Assembly: GCF_000812025.2 (NCBI RefSeq)
Contig: NZ_JWJE02000008.1
Span: forward strand, 60,257-124,256
Length of the DNA stretch: 64,000 nt
Direction: 5' to 3'
Source: Bacillus thermotolerans
Lineage (GTDB): Bacteria > Bacillota > Bacilli > Bacillales > Domibacillaceae
Shown here piece after piece: positions 15,752 through 23,293 of this stretch (its first letter is position 1; every line of letters starts with the position of its first letter). Both the position numbers and the translations under genes were made by a program. The notes beneath the pieces were generated by a model. That model worked only from the letters and a program-made list of their open reading frames with translations. It ran no database searches and was not told where the DNA came from.

Positions 15752-17464
15752 TTAAGCTAACGGGAATTGCCAAAGGCCAAATTCTTCGCGGAATACTTCT
15801 TCAATTTCTCCTAACGTCGCATAGGCCAGGACAGCTTCTTTAATGTACGGCATTAAGTTCACATCTTCATGGCACTTCTCTCTTAATACGTTTATCGCCG
15901 CTTCTACTTTTGCCTGGTCTCTCTTCGCGCGAAGCTTCTGGAGCTTTTCTTTTTGACGTCTTTCCGCTGATTCAGGATATCTGAACACTTCTACCTTTGT
16001 CTCACTCTGTTCAGAAGGGAAGTAATTCAAGCCCACTATTTTATGTTCGCCGTTCTCAATGTTCTTCTGCATTTCATAGGCGAAGTCGGAAATTTCCCGG
16101 TGCAGCCAGCCGCTCTCAACGACGGAAACGATACCGCCCTTCGATTCAATTTCAGCAATATAATCCCGGATTCTCTGGGCCATCTCTCGTGTTAAATGTT
16201 CAACAAAGTACGAGCCGGCCAAAGGATCCACCGTGTTGACGACATTCGTTTCCGTCTGGATGATTTGCTGTGTCCGGATTGAAATGAGCGCCGATTCTTC
16301 TGTCGGGGCCGAATACGCCTCATCATACGAATCGACATGCAGGGACTGGGCACCGCCTAATACAGCCGCGAGTCCTTGAATGGCGGAGCGGGCAATGTTA
16401 TTCAGCGGCTCTACCTTTGTCAGCGTAATTCCTGCTGTTTGTACGTGGAACCGCATTAAATGCGATTTCGGATGTTGCGCGTTAAACCGGTCCTTCATGA
16501 CTTCGTGCCAAACCAGCCTGGATGCCCGGCACTTCGCGATTTCTTCGAAAAAGTCATTGAATAAGTTCCAGAAGAAGGACAGCCGCTTCGCAAAGTCATC
16601 GATGTTGTTTCCTCTTCGAATCAGCTCTTCCGATGTCGCAATGGCGTTGGCAATGGCACAGGCCACCTCCTGCACAGCAGTCGTTCCGGCTTCACGCAAG
16701 TTGTAGCCGTTGTAGCTGACCGGGTTCCATCTAGGAAGGTTTTGGCTTGCATACTCAATAGCGTCACACTGCAGCCGGAAAGACGCTTTCGGCGGCAAGA
16801 CCTCAAGAGAGCTGCCGATGGCCGTTTCCATTAAGAAGTCATTTTGATTCGTGCCGGACAGCTTCTCGAGCGGGATGCCTTTTTTCTCCGCCATCGCCGC
16901 AAACATCGCCATAATGACGACTGTTGTACTTGGCAGATGGGTCACGATGTTGCTTGAAATTTCATCAATCGGAATGCCGTCGTACAGTGCTTCTATATCC
17001 TCAATGGAATCAATCGCGACACCCGCCGCACCGACATGCCCCTCTCCTTCCGGGTCATCTGAATCGTATCCGCGGATCGTGGGAAGGTCTAATACCACAC
17101 TTGTGCCGGTCGCACCATTTTTCAGAAGGAACTTAAAGCGTTCATTCGTATCCTCCGGTGTTCCGTAACCGGCAATTTGCCGTACGGTAAACAGCCGGCC
17201 CCGGTACATATTTGGATACACGCCGCGGACATAAGGGGCCTGCCCGGAGAACCCAATGTCTTTTAGATAATCAATATCCTTAATATCTTCCGGTGTATAA
17301 AGAAGATCGATAGGAATGCCTGAATCAGAATAATAGTCTCCTTCTCCTACTTTTCCTTTTACTGTATTCTCTTGCCAGCGTTCTTTCTGGGCTTTAATTT
17401 CCTTGATAACCTCCTGATCAAAGAGCTTCTTTTCCTGGTTGATATTCGTTGTATTATTTGACAT
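15752..17464 (-). CDS. Acyl-CoA mutase large subunit with non-canonical substrate-site residues
   Basis: 570 residues: the TIM-barrel subunit of a two-component B12-dependent mutase. Family segments include Y-P-N-M-Y-R-G-R (~83-90), Y-D-S-D-D-P (~133-138), F-H-V-Q-T-A-G and L-G-G-A-Q-S-L-H. At the position of the methylmalonyl-CoA mutase Tyr89 it has Ile97 (R-Q-I-A-G-Y); the carboxylate-binding Arg207 region (N-D-F-L-M-E-T-A-I-G-S-S) has no Arg, with Gly217 aligned. Ile97 recalls 2-hydroxyisobutyryl-CoA mutase, but that enzyme's Asp117 is Val124 here. Methylmalonyl-CoA is therefore an unlikely substrate. RBS GGAGG; the start overlaps the MeaB-type gene by 11 bases. Confidence 0.88.
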   Translation of the reverse strand: MSNNTTNINQEKKLFDQEVIKEIKAQKERWQENTVKGKVGEGDYYSDSGIPIDLLYTPEDIKDIDYLKDIGFSGQAPYVRGVYPNMYRGRLFTVRQIAGYGTPEDTNERFKFLLKNGATGTSVVLDLPTIRGYDSDDPEGEGHVGAAGVAIDSIEDIEALYDGIPIDEISSNIVTHLPSTTVVIMAMFAAMAEKKGIPLEKLSGTNQNDFLMETAIGSSLEVLPPKASFRLQCDAIEYASQNLPRWNPVSYNGYNLREAGTTAVQEVACAIANAIATSEELIRRGNNIDDFAKRLSFFWNLFNDFFEEIAKCRASRLVWHEVMKDRFNAQHPKSHLMRFHVQTAGITLTKVEPLNNIARSAIQGLAAVLGGAQSLHVDSYDEAYSAPTEESALISIRTQQIIQTETNVVNTVDPLAGSYFVEHLTREMAQRIRDYIAEIESKGGIVSVVESGWLHREISDFAYEMQKNIENGEHKIVGLNYFPSEQSETKVEVFRYPESAERRQKEKLQKLRAKRDQAKVEAAINVLREKCHEDVNLMPYIKEAVLAYATLGEIEEVFREEFGLWQFPLA

Positions 17465-18428
17465 AGCGACCTCCAGATTTAGAATTATTTTTATGAATTA
17501 AGCCATTCACGATTTCGTGTGAAACAGTAAATGGATCCGTTTTCCCTTCCTTTACTTCTTGAATCCTGTGCTGCCAGCCATCCTCTTCTTTGATGTACTC
17601 CTCTACCTTTCTAGACAGCAGTCCCTGGATCATCGTATCAAGCCTCGCCACATTTCTTTCCTGTCTCTTTTCCTTCCATAAGTTCGTGCTTTTCAGGTGG
17701 GCCTTATGCTCGTGAATGCTTTCGATCAGCTCTTTGACCCCTTTTTCCTCCGTCGCTACCGTTTGAAGAATAGGTGGCTGCCAGCCGACTTTTCCCGATT
17801 CTCTGATCATCATTTTCAAATCTTTTACACTTTCATTCGCACCCGGCCGATCAGCTTGGTTAATCACATATAAATCCGCAATTTCCATAATGCCAGCCTT
17901 CAACGTTTGCAGCGTATCTCCTAGACCGGGCACATTGACTAACACAATCGTATCGGCGATGCCTAACACATCGAATTCTACCTGGCCAACCCCTACCGTT
18001 TCGATAAGAATGACATCTTTCTCATAGGCATCCAGCACTTGAACCACATCTGCAGCAGAAGCGGCCAGCCCTCCTAAGTTACCTCTCGTTGCCAGACTTT
18101 TAATAAATACATTGGGGGTCTTCGCCAATTCCTGCATCCTGATTCTGTCGCCTAACAGGGCTCCTTGGGTGAAGGGACTGGTAGGGTCGATGCAGACGAC
18201 GCCGATTTGAAGACCTTTCGCGGCGAGCTGCTTACAAATCTTGCTGACGAGCGTGCTCTTGCCTGATCCCGGCGGACCTGTAATGCCGACGATATGCGCC
18301 TTGCCCTTCCTCATGGAGCTATGCTTAAGGATGTCAAAGCTGATCGGCGTTTCATTTTCCACTTCCTTAAGCAGCTTGCCTAAAGACACGTCATCTTTTT
18401 TATCAAAGTACTCAGCTATTTTTTCCAA
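17454..18428 (-). CDS. MeaB/ArgK-type GTPase chaperone of the B12 mutase
   Basis: 324 residues. P-loop G-P-P-G-S-G-K-S-T (~51-59), switch region D-P-T-S-P-F-T-x-G-A-L-L-G-D-R-I-R-M, E-T-V-G-V-G-Q-V-E (~144-152) and N-Q-A-D (~190-193) for guanine recognition. These GTPases gate adenosylcobalamin delivery to acyl-CoA mutases and protect them from inactivation. The gene overlaps the mutase large-subunit gene, so the two are co-made. Confidence 0.93.
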   Translation of the reverse strand: MEKIAEYFDKKDDVSLGKLLKEVENETPISFDILKHSSMRKGKAHIVGITGPPGSGKSTLVSKICKQLAAKGLQIGVVCIDPTSPFTQGALLGDRIRMQELAKTPNVFIKSLATRGNLGGLAASAADVVQVLDAYEKDVILIETVGVGQVEFDVLGIADTIVLVNVPGLGDTLQTLKAGIMEIADLYVINQADRPGANESVKDLKMMIRESGKVGWQPPILQTVATEEKGVKELIESIHEHKAHLKSTNLWKEKRQERNVARLDTMIQGLLSRKVEEYIKEEDGWQHRIQEVKEGKTDPFTVSHEIVNGLIHKNNSKSGGRYVK

Positions 18429-18458
18429 GAAGACACCTCCCGCATCAATTGATAGGTG

Positions 18459-19166
18459 TTACTTGCCATACTTTAATTCCGCCTGTGCCCGCTCGAGATG
18501 AGAAGACATCAGCTGATTTGCTCTCACTGAATCCTGCTCCTTGATCGCTTCATAAATCGCCCAATGCTCCTCTTGGAAACGTTTCAATACCTCACGGGAC
18601 GTCGCTAATTCATTCCGGGTCGCTCGAATTTGTTCTCCCAGCAAATCAGAGATCACCTCGATCAGCATAACGAGCATCCGGTTTTGCGACGCTTTCACAA
18701 TCGCCTGGTGAAAAAGAAAATCAGAATGAACCTCCGCTTCCTCGTCCTGGTTGACGTAATGATGGTCCATCTCTATCAAAATATTGTTGATTTCCTGCAG
18801 GTTTTGTTCGGTTCTTCTTTTCGCCGCGTAACCGGCTGCGGCCATTTCAAGCGTCACCCGCACCTCAAGCAGTTCATTCGTATCTAAGCCTCTAGACACC
18901 GCCACCAAGGACATAATCCCCTTTAAATTTTCCGGGTTTGCCTGCTTGATGATCGTCCCTTCCCCCGATTTTCCTTCAATGATGCCGAGCATGCTTAGGA
19001 TCGTAAAAGCCTCCCTTAAAGAGGAACGGCTGATGCCCATCGACTCCGACAATTCAATCTCATTCGGCAGCTTCTGTCCCACCTTTAACTTTTTCGTAAT
19101 GAGCAAATGCCTGATCTGGTCCAGCACCTCTTCGAACTTCTTCTTCTTACCTATTGTTTTAAACAT
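18459..19166 (-). CDS. FadR-subfamily GntR-type transcriptional regulator
   Basis: 235 residues. N-terminal winged helix ~10-75 (G-Q-K-L-P-N-E-I-E-L-S-E-S-M-G-I-S-R-S-S-L-R-E-A) and C-terminal FCD effector domain ~90-230 with the metal-binding D-x-x-x-H pattern (S-D-F-L-F-H-Q-A) and late histidines. It heads the mutase operon (30-base gap to the meaB-type gene). A perfect palindrome TTGTCAGACAA lies 24 bases upstream of its start and two more lie upstream of the transporter gene, so it likely represses itself, the catabolic operon and the transporter until an acid or acyl-CoA ligand binds. Confidence 0.88.
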   Translation of the reverse strand: MFKTIGKKKKFEEVLDQIRHLLITKKLKVGQKLPNEIELSESMGISRSSLREAFTILSMLGIIEGKSGEGTIIKQANPENLKGIMSLVAVSRGLDTNELLEVRVTLEMAAAGYAAKRRTEQNLQEINNILIEMDHHYVNQDEEAEVHSDFLFHQAIVKASQNRMLVMLIEVISDLLGEQIRATRNELATSREVLKRFQEEHWAIYEAIKEQDSVRANQLMSSHLERAQAELKYGK

Positions 19167-19189
19167 GAACCTCCCCCTCTCTTGTTTGA

Positions 19190-19200
19190 TTGTCAGACAA
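19190..19200. promoter_or_regulatory. Probable operator of the FadR-type regulator (autoregulatory)
   Basis: TTGTCAGACAA is a perfect 11-bp palindrome centred on A, fitting the T-N-G-T-N-N-N-A-C-N-A pattern of FadR-subfamily operators. It lies in the 43-bp gap between the sigma-factor stop and the regulator start. The same 11 bp occur at 21601-21611 and 21638-21648. Confidence 0.75.
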
Positions 19201-19209
19201 AGGGTGTAC

Positions 19210-19980
19210 TCATAAAGACGTACTAAGCTCCTTTCGTATCTTTTTAAAAGCGGCGGCCAGATGCTTCGTCACCATGGATTGCGAGCACCCGATCATTCTG
19301 GAGACTTCTGCTTTACTAAAGCCTTTGAAGTAATGAAGATAAAGGATGTTCCTTTGCTTTTCACTCACTTGATCGAGAAACACCTTTACCATCATCCTAT
19401 TGATCGCCTGGTCCTCGACGCTTAATGTCCTGCTCTTTACATGTTCGTACGACTGAGTGACCGTTCTTCCTTTTATGGTTTCTCTAGTCTTTTGATAGAT
19501 CATTTCCTGCATTCCGTACACCAGGTCAAACGCATCATCCTTGCTTATCCGGAAAAACTGCATCGTCTCTGCAATCGAGGGATCTTTCTGATAGCGAACC
19601 CAATACTCCTCATGAAATTTCCGGTACTTCGGATACAGCTCCCGAATTCGCTGCGAGATGACCACCATATTGGAGTCGTTGGACCGTGAGAAATTCCGAA
19701 GCTCCCCTTGTATCGATAAGAACGAATACCTGATCCACTCGTTAACAGACAAGTTTAAGTTGATTTTCTTTATTGCTTTAAACAATCCGATATAGGCTGC
19801 CTGCAGTAAATCCTCCCATTCTACTTTGTTGACGGCCATAAACCGCGCGGGTGACTTTGTATATTCTTTGATCACATATTTCACAAATTTATGAGCTTCC
19901 TCGCTTTTCATCAGCTCATTTAAGTAATCCGGGTCCTTCTTTGCTAAAGCCAATGTCTCCTTCGTCATTAACAACATCAT
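19210..19980 (-). CDS. Sigma-70 family RNA polymerase sigma factor (SigB/F/G-like)
   Basis: 256 residues. Region 2 at ~50-100 (W-E-D-L-L-Q-A-A-Y-I-G-L-F-K-A-I; Q-G-E-L-R-N-F-S-R), a diverged region 3, and region 4 at ~200-250 (Q-V-S-E-K-Q-R-N-I-L-Y-L-H-Y-F-K-G-F-S-K-A-E-V). Length matches the general-stress/forespore sigma group, but the middle is too diverged to assign one. No anti-sigma gene is adjacent. A terminator-like hairpin ends ~17 bases before the start, leaving no room for a promoter, so it depends on read-through. The start may be the second ATG (19977), better spaced from GGGGAG. Confidence 0.8.
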   Translation of the reverse strand: MMLLMTKETLALAKKDPDYLNELMKSEEAHKFVKYVIKEYTKSPARFMAVNKVEWEDLLQAAYIGLFKAIKKINLNLSVNEWIRYSFLSIQGELRNFSRSNDSNMVVISQRIRELYPKYRKFHEEYWVRYQKDPSIAETMQFFRISKDDAFDLVYGMQEMIYQKTRETIKGRTVTQSYEHVKSRTLSVEDQAINRMMVKVFLDQVSEKQRNILYLHYFKGFSKAEVSRMIGCSQSMVTKHLAAAFKKIRKELSTSL

Positions 19981-19996
19981 TTTCTCCCCTATCTTT

Positions 19997-20027
19997 ATAA
20001 AAAGAGGGAAAGAATTGCTGCTTTCCC
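19997..20027 (-). terminator. Terminator or attenuator in the leader of the sigma-factor gene
   Basis: On the minus strand GGGAAAG-loop(8)-CTTTCCC is followed by TCTTTTTAT. It ends the transporter transcript, yet the RBS and ATG of the sigma factor begin within ~17 bases after it. Partial read-through or regulated antitermination would set sigma-factor expression. Confidence 0.7.
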
Positions 20028-20094
20028 GCTACTGTTATTTGTAGGGTAAAAAGCAAGGTCAGCAGCCCTCTTCACCTCTATGAACGTACGTGTT

Positions 20095-21408
20095 CTAATC
20101 TAGTACTTGCTTGGCAGAAATCATGAAGCGTGTTAAGAGGGCTCCCATCAAGGCGAGTGCCGCGCCCAGGAATAACACGTATTGCCAAGAGCCAAACAAG
20201 ACAATCAAAAACCCTGTTAAAGCCGGCGCAATAATTCCTGCTACTGTACCTGATGTATTCATGATCCCTGATAATGTTCCAGCTGACTTTGGCCCGATAT
20301 CAATCGGCAGTGTCCAGAACATCGTGAAGTTAATCCCGAGGCAAGTGACGGATAACGTAATGTACGCCAGAGCGGCCCATTCATTAGGTGTATATGCGCC
20401 TAATGCCATAAATATGGCTGTTCCTAAAAAGGAGATGTAAATCGGTATTCTTCTCGACTGTGTAAGGGTGTACCGTTTCGATAGGTAATCAGAGAAGAGC
20501 CCTGCCACGTTCATCGCAATAAAGGCGCCTAACCACGGAAGTGCCCCGTATATGCCGACGTTTAAGATCGTGAATCCTCTTTCTGTCATAAAATAAGCCG
20601 GCAGCCAGGTGAGATACAAATACCAGTTATAGTTCTGGAAGAAGTAAATTAACGTGACGCCCCAAACTTCCTTCACCCGAAAGATTTTCGACCACGGAAT
20701 TTTTACTTCTTCTTTCTCTTCCTTGTGGCTCGTGCCATCTTCCATCTCGGCTAACTCTTCCTCCGTAATGAACGGATGATCCTTTGGCTCATCGGTAGCG
20801 ATTTTGAACCAGATGATAGCCCAGATAATACCTAACACCCCGAAGAAGTAAAACGACGCATGCCAATTGAATTGTGTCGTTAACCATGTTGTGATAGGAG
20901 CGGTGATCATCACACCAACGGCCATGCCGGACATATTGAGCCCTTGCCAGCGCCCTCTCGTGTGCAACGGTGACCACTTTGAAACGACGGCCGTATGAGA
21001 TGGGAAATTCACCGCCTCACCGACACCAAGCAGGAAGCGGATCATCAGCATCGAAGCAAAGCTCCAAGCCAGCGGCGTCGCGATCGTAAAGACCGACCAG
21101 ATGATGACGCCGATCGCTAGGAATCTCACTCCGCCCCATTTATCCGACATCCAGCCTGCCGGGATCCCCAGCAGCAAATAACCAACGAAGAAAGCAGATG
21201 CTAAAAGGCCGAATTGCTGCTCATTCCAGCCAAACTCCTCCATCATCGTGACAGCGACAATAGAGATATTTGAACGGTCTGTATACGCAAGGACGGTACT
21301 CAAGAAGATGAAAAACATTACCCACCAGCGAGCCTTCACCTTTCGTTTACGAGGGGATTTCGGGTTTGGATCTCTGACTTCCGCAGTTTCTAACGGGAGT
21401 TTTTCCAC
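20095..21408 (-). CDS. MFS transporter of the anion:cation symporter (ACS) family
   Basis: 437 residues with 12 predicted membrane helices. It has the ACS-type A-Y-T-D-R-S-N-I-S (~42-50) after a basic N-terminus, the MFS loop G-W-M-S-D-K-W-G-G-V-R and the G-V-G-E-A-V-N-F-P signature. Members import organic acids such as sugar acids, allantoate or hydroxycinnamates. The start is GTG at 21408, with AGGAGG 9 bases upstream. Two copies of the FadR-type operator and a cre site lie upstream, linking its substrate to the mutase pathway (inference). Confidence 0.87.
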   Translation of the reverse strand: MEKLPLETAEVRDPNPKSPRKRKVKARWWVMFFIFLSTVLAYTDRSNISIVAVTMMEEFGWNEQQFGLLASAFFVGYLLLGIPAGWMSDKWGGVRFLAIGVIIWSVFTIATPLAWSFASMLMIRFLLGVGEAVNFPSHTAVVSKWSPLHTRGRWQGLNMSGMAVGVMITAPITTWLTTQFNWHASFYFFGVLGIIWAIIWFKIATDEPKDHPFITEEELAEMEDGTSHKEEKEEVKIPWSKIFRVKEVWGVTLIYFFQNYNWYLYLTWLPAYFMTERGFTILNVGIYGALPWLGAFIAMNVAGLFSDYLSKRYTLTQSRRIPIYISFLGTAIFMALGAYTPNEWAALAYITLSVTCLGINFTMFWTLPIDIGPKSAGTLSGIMNTSGTVAGIIAPALTGFLIVLFGSWQYVLFLGAALALMGALLTRFMISAKQVLD

Positions 21409-21502
21409 TAAACGTGTCCTCCTTTATACAGAATAGGTTCCGTCTTGATCTTGATGTTTGGTGGTTTGCTAGATTGAATGATCCTCCTTTCTTATCCTTT
21501 TT

Positions 21503-21516
21503 TGAAAGCGCTGTCA
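21503..21516. promoter_or_regulatory. CcpA cre site upstream of the ACS transporter
   Basis: TGAAAGCGCTGTCA fits the cre consensus TGNNANCGNTNNCA with the central CG and both outer TG/CA pairs. It lies 95 bases upstream of the GTG start, so the transporter is likely under carbon catabolite control. Confidence 0.72.
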
Positions 21517-21600
21517 TTTTTCTCGCGCATATCTCGAAAACAAACAGGCCCTGCATGATATTTTTAAAGAGGTGAAACCCTCCCTAAAACCTTAGTAAGA

Positions 21601-21611
21601 TTGTCAGACAA
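21601..21611. promoter_or_regulatory. FadR-type operator, proximal copy upstream of the ACS transporter
   Basis: TTGTCAGACAA, identical to the palindrome at 19190-19200. It is embedded in a 20-bp direct repeat (21594-21613, AGTAAGATTGTCAGACAAAC) whose second copy starts 37 bp further on. Confidence 0.72.
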
Positions 21612-21637
21612 ACAGCTCAGGATAGTCACTAGTAAGA

Positions 21638-21648
21638 TTGTCAGACAA
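21638..21648. promoter_or_regulatory. FadR-type operator, distal copy upstream of the ACS transporter
   Basis: Second TTGTCAGACAA, inside the repeat copy 21631-21650. The 37-bp interval (about 3.5 helical turns) would put two dimers on opposite faces of the DNA. Confidence 0.72.
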
Positions 21649-21673
21649 ACGGCCAGAGCTTTTGAAGTGAGTC

Positions 21674-21701
21674 ATAGTTCAAACATCACTTTTTGAACTA
21701 T
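21674..21701. other. Perfect 10-bp dyad of unknown role
   Basis: ATAGTTCAAA, an 8-base spacer, then TTTGAACTAT. It lies just upstream of the operator pair and lacks a following T-run on either strand, so an additional regulatory dyad is more likely than a terminator. Confidence 0.4.
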
Positions 21702-22300
21702 ACGAGAAATAAATAACATTTATGAAAAAAATAATTTCTATTTTTCATTCGCCAAATAAGAGTTCTAGTATGGAATGGAAAAAAGCAGATCGATTGAATG
21801 TTTGATTGGAGTGAAACGTTGATGAGCGATCTTCAGACTGTGCGGCGTCCCCTTTCCCGCATTCGCTTAGAGGATGCTAACGGGAGAAGGTCTAACGCTT
21901 TTAACAGATTCACAAGAATGAATGAACAGCTTCAACAAATGCGGAAAATAGAGTGGTTTCTTAAGAGGTTTAAGCTATGTGCGATAGCTTACAGGAAAAT
22001 GATTAACGATTCCTAGTATAGATCAATCTAATAGGCTGGTCAATATATTATTTATAATTTTCAGAATGTTGTGTATATTTTGTTCAACTTGTCCATTACT
22101 CCTCCCTGAGCCGCTTTGTTGCAGGTCATATTTTCGTGCAGTTTAACTATAAACCTTGTTCGTTTGCATGCTCTAAACCATTTCTACGAATACACTCTTT
22201 TAACTATCAGTCCGTACAGCTACATAGAAAAGCTCCTTGATAGAAAGGGTGATTGAACTTTGACTTCGGCTAGCTCCAACCGCCGGCCTCTACCCCCACC
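21702..22300. other. Gene-poor AT-rich intergenic region
   Basis: Nothing convincing was seen beyond one short plus-strand open frame at 21798-22016 (72 codons, Arg-rich, possible internal start at 21822 with GGAGTG upstream). It matches no family I recognise and has no operon context, so no gene is called. Confidence 0.4.
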
Positions 22301-22333
22301 AAAAACAAAAAACCGCCAGCAGCCGCTGACGGT
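22301..22333 (-). terminator. Terminator of the double AhpD-like gene
   Basis: On the minus strand CCGTCAGC-GGCT-GCTGGCGG is followed by TTTTTTGTTTTTGG. It lies 24 bases past the gene's stop. Confidence 0.85.
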
Positions 22334-22356
22334 CTAAAACAAACCCTCTTCAACAC

Positions 22357-23013
22357 TTAGGAATCATACGCATTCAGTGCGTTCACACTGTGGGCGATGG
22401 CAGATCCTGCCTTCAGCGCGGTCGCAACCAAAATAGATTCGGCGAGTTCCTCGCGGGAAACGCCCAGCTTCTTGGCGTTTTTCGTATGGATTTCGATGCA
22501 GTACGGGCAGCCGGTGACGTGGGCGACTGCTATAGCAATCAGCTCCTTGTCCTTGCCGCTGATGAGCCCCGGCTTCATTGCTGCCTGGTCAAATTGATTG
22601 AACCCGTGGAAGCCGTCCGGGCTTAATTCCGTGAATTCCTTGAATCTCGATAGGTTGCTCTTTTGGTAAAGGTCTTCATTGTTCTCCCCGTCAAAGGCCT
22701 GCAGGGCGTTTAAGCCGTGGGCCATGGCGGAGCCGGCTTTTAATGCAGTCGCGACCATAATCGCTTCGGCCATCTCTTCCTTTGACACTTCCAGCTTTTT
22801 CGCATTCGTCACATGCAGGTCAATGCAGTACGGGCAGCCCGTTACATGCGCCACCGCTACGGCAATTAACTCCTTCGTTTTCTTCGTCAGAAGCCCGTCC
22901 GACAAAGCGAGCTTGTCAAACTGCGCGAAGGCCTTGAAGGTGTCAGGCGCAAGCTCGGCGAGTTCCGGCAGCCGGCGAAAGTACGATTTCTGGTACAAGC
23001 TATTATTTTCCAT
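22357..23013 (-). CDS. Tandem carboxymuconolactone-decarboxylase/AhpD-like protein
   Basis: 218 residues made of two near-identical AhpD-like repeats (~1-108 and ~109-218). Each has the C-P-Y-C redox pair followed by I-D/E-L/I-H, and each starts Y-Q-K-S-x-x-x-R. AhpD-like proteins are thiol peroxidase partners or related carboxymuconolactone-type enzymes; most are single-domain, so this is an internal duplication. The ATG at 23013 (AGGGGG upstream) replaces an in-frame ATG at 23052. It stands alone between two terminators. Confidence 0.85.
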   Translation of the reverse strand: MENNSLYQKSYFRRLPELAELAPDTFKAFAQFDKLALSDGLLTKKTKELIAVAVAHVTGCPYCIDLHVTNAKKLEVSKEEMAEAIMVATALKAGSAMAHGLNALQAFDGENNEDLYQKSNLSRFKEFTELSPDGFHGFNQFDQAAMKPGLISGKDKELIAIAVAHVTGCPYCIEIHTKNAKKLGVSREELAESILVATALKAGSAIAHSVNALNAYDS

Positions 23014-23293
23014 CCTTATCCCCCTCTTTTTTATGCCTCTTTGTCCGTCCATTCTTAGCTGTTATGAATAGTATATAACCCCTTAAGACAAACAGCTAAT
23101 GAAACACTCACTTAACTGCAGCTGTACTGCGAGACTCCTTCCTTTGTTTCAGTTTCATTACATTTTGTGAATTCACTTCAAGGACAAGTTGCCTGTTTCA
23201 TACAATGGTTTGTCAAGACGGCGGCAGTGTGGAGTCTTCTGGGAGGGAAAATTGGAGCGGTAAATAAAAATTGATCCATAAAGGAGAAAGCGC

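Noticed and set aside
18459..19166. Regulator as a glucose- or gluconate-type GntR
   Set aside because: C-terminal domain is the all-helical FCD type, so FadR subfamily, and context is acyl-CoA metabolism.
21798..22016. 72-codon Arg-rich plus-strand frame in an intergenic region
   Set aside because: Weak initiation site, no family, no neighbours; could be chance in this region.
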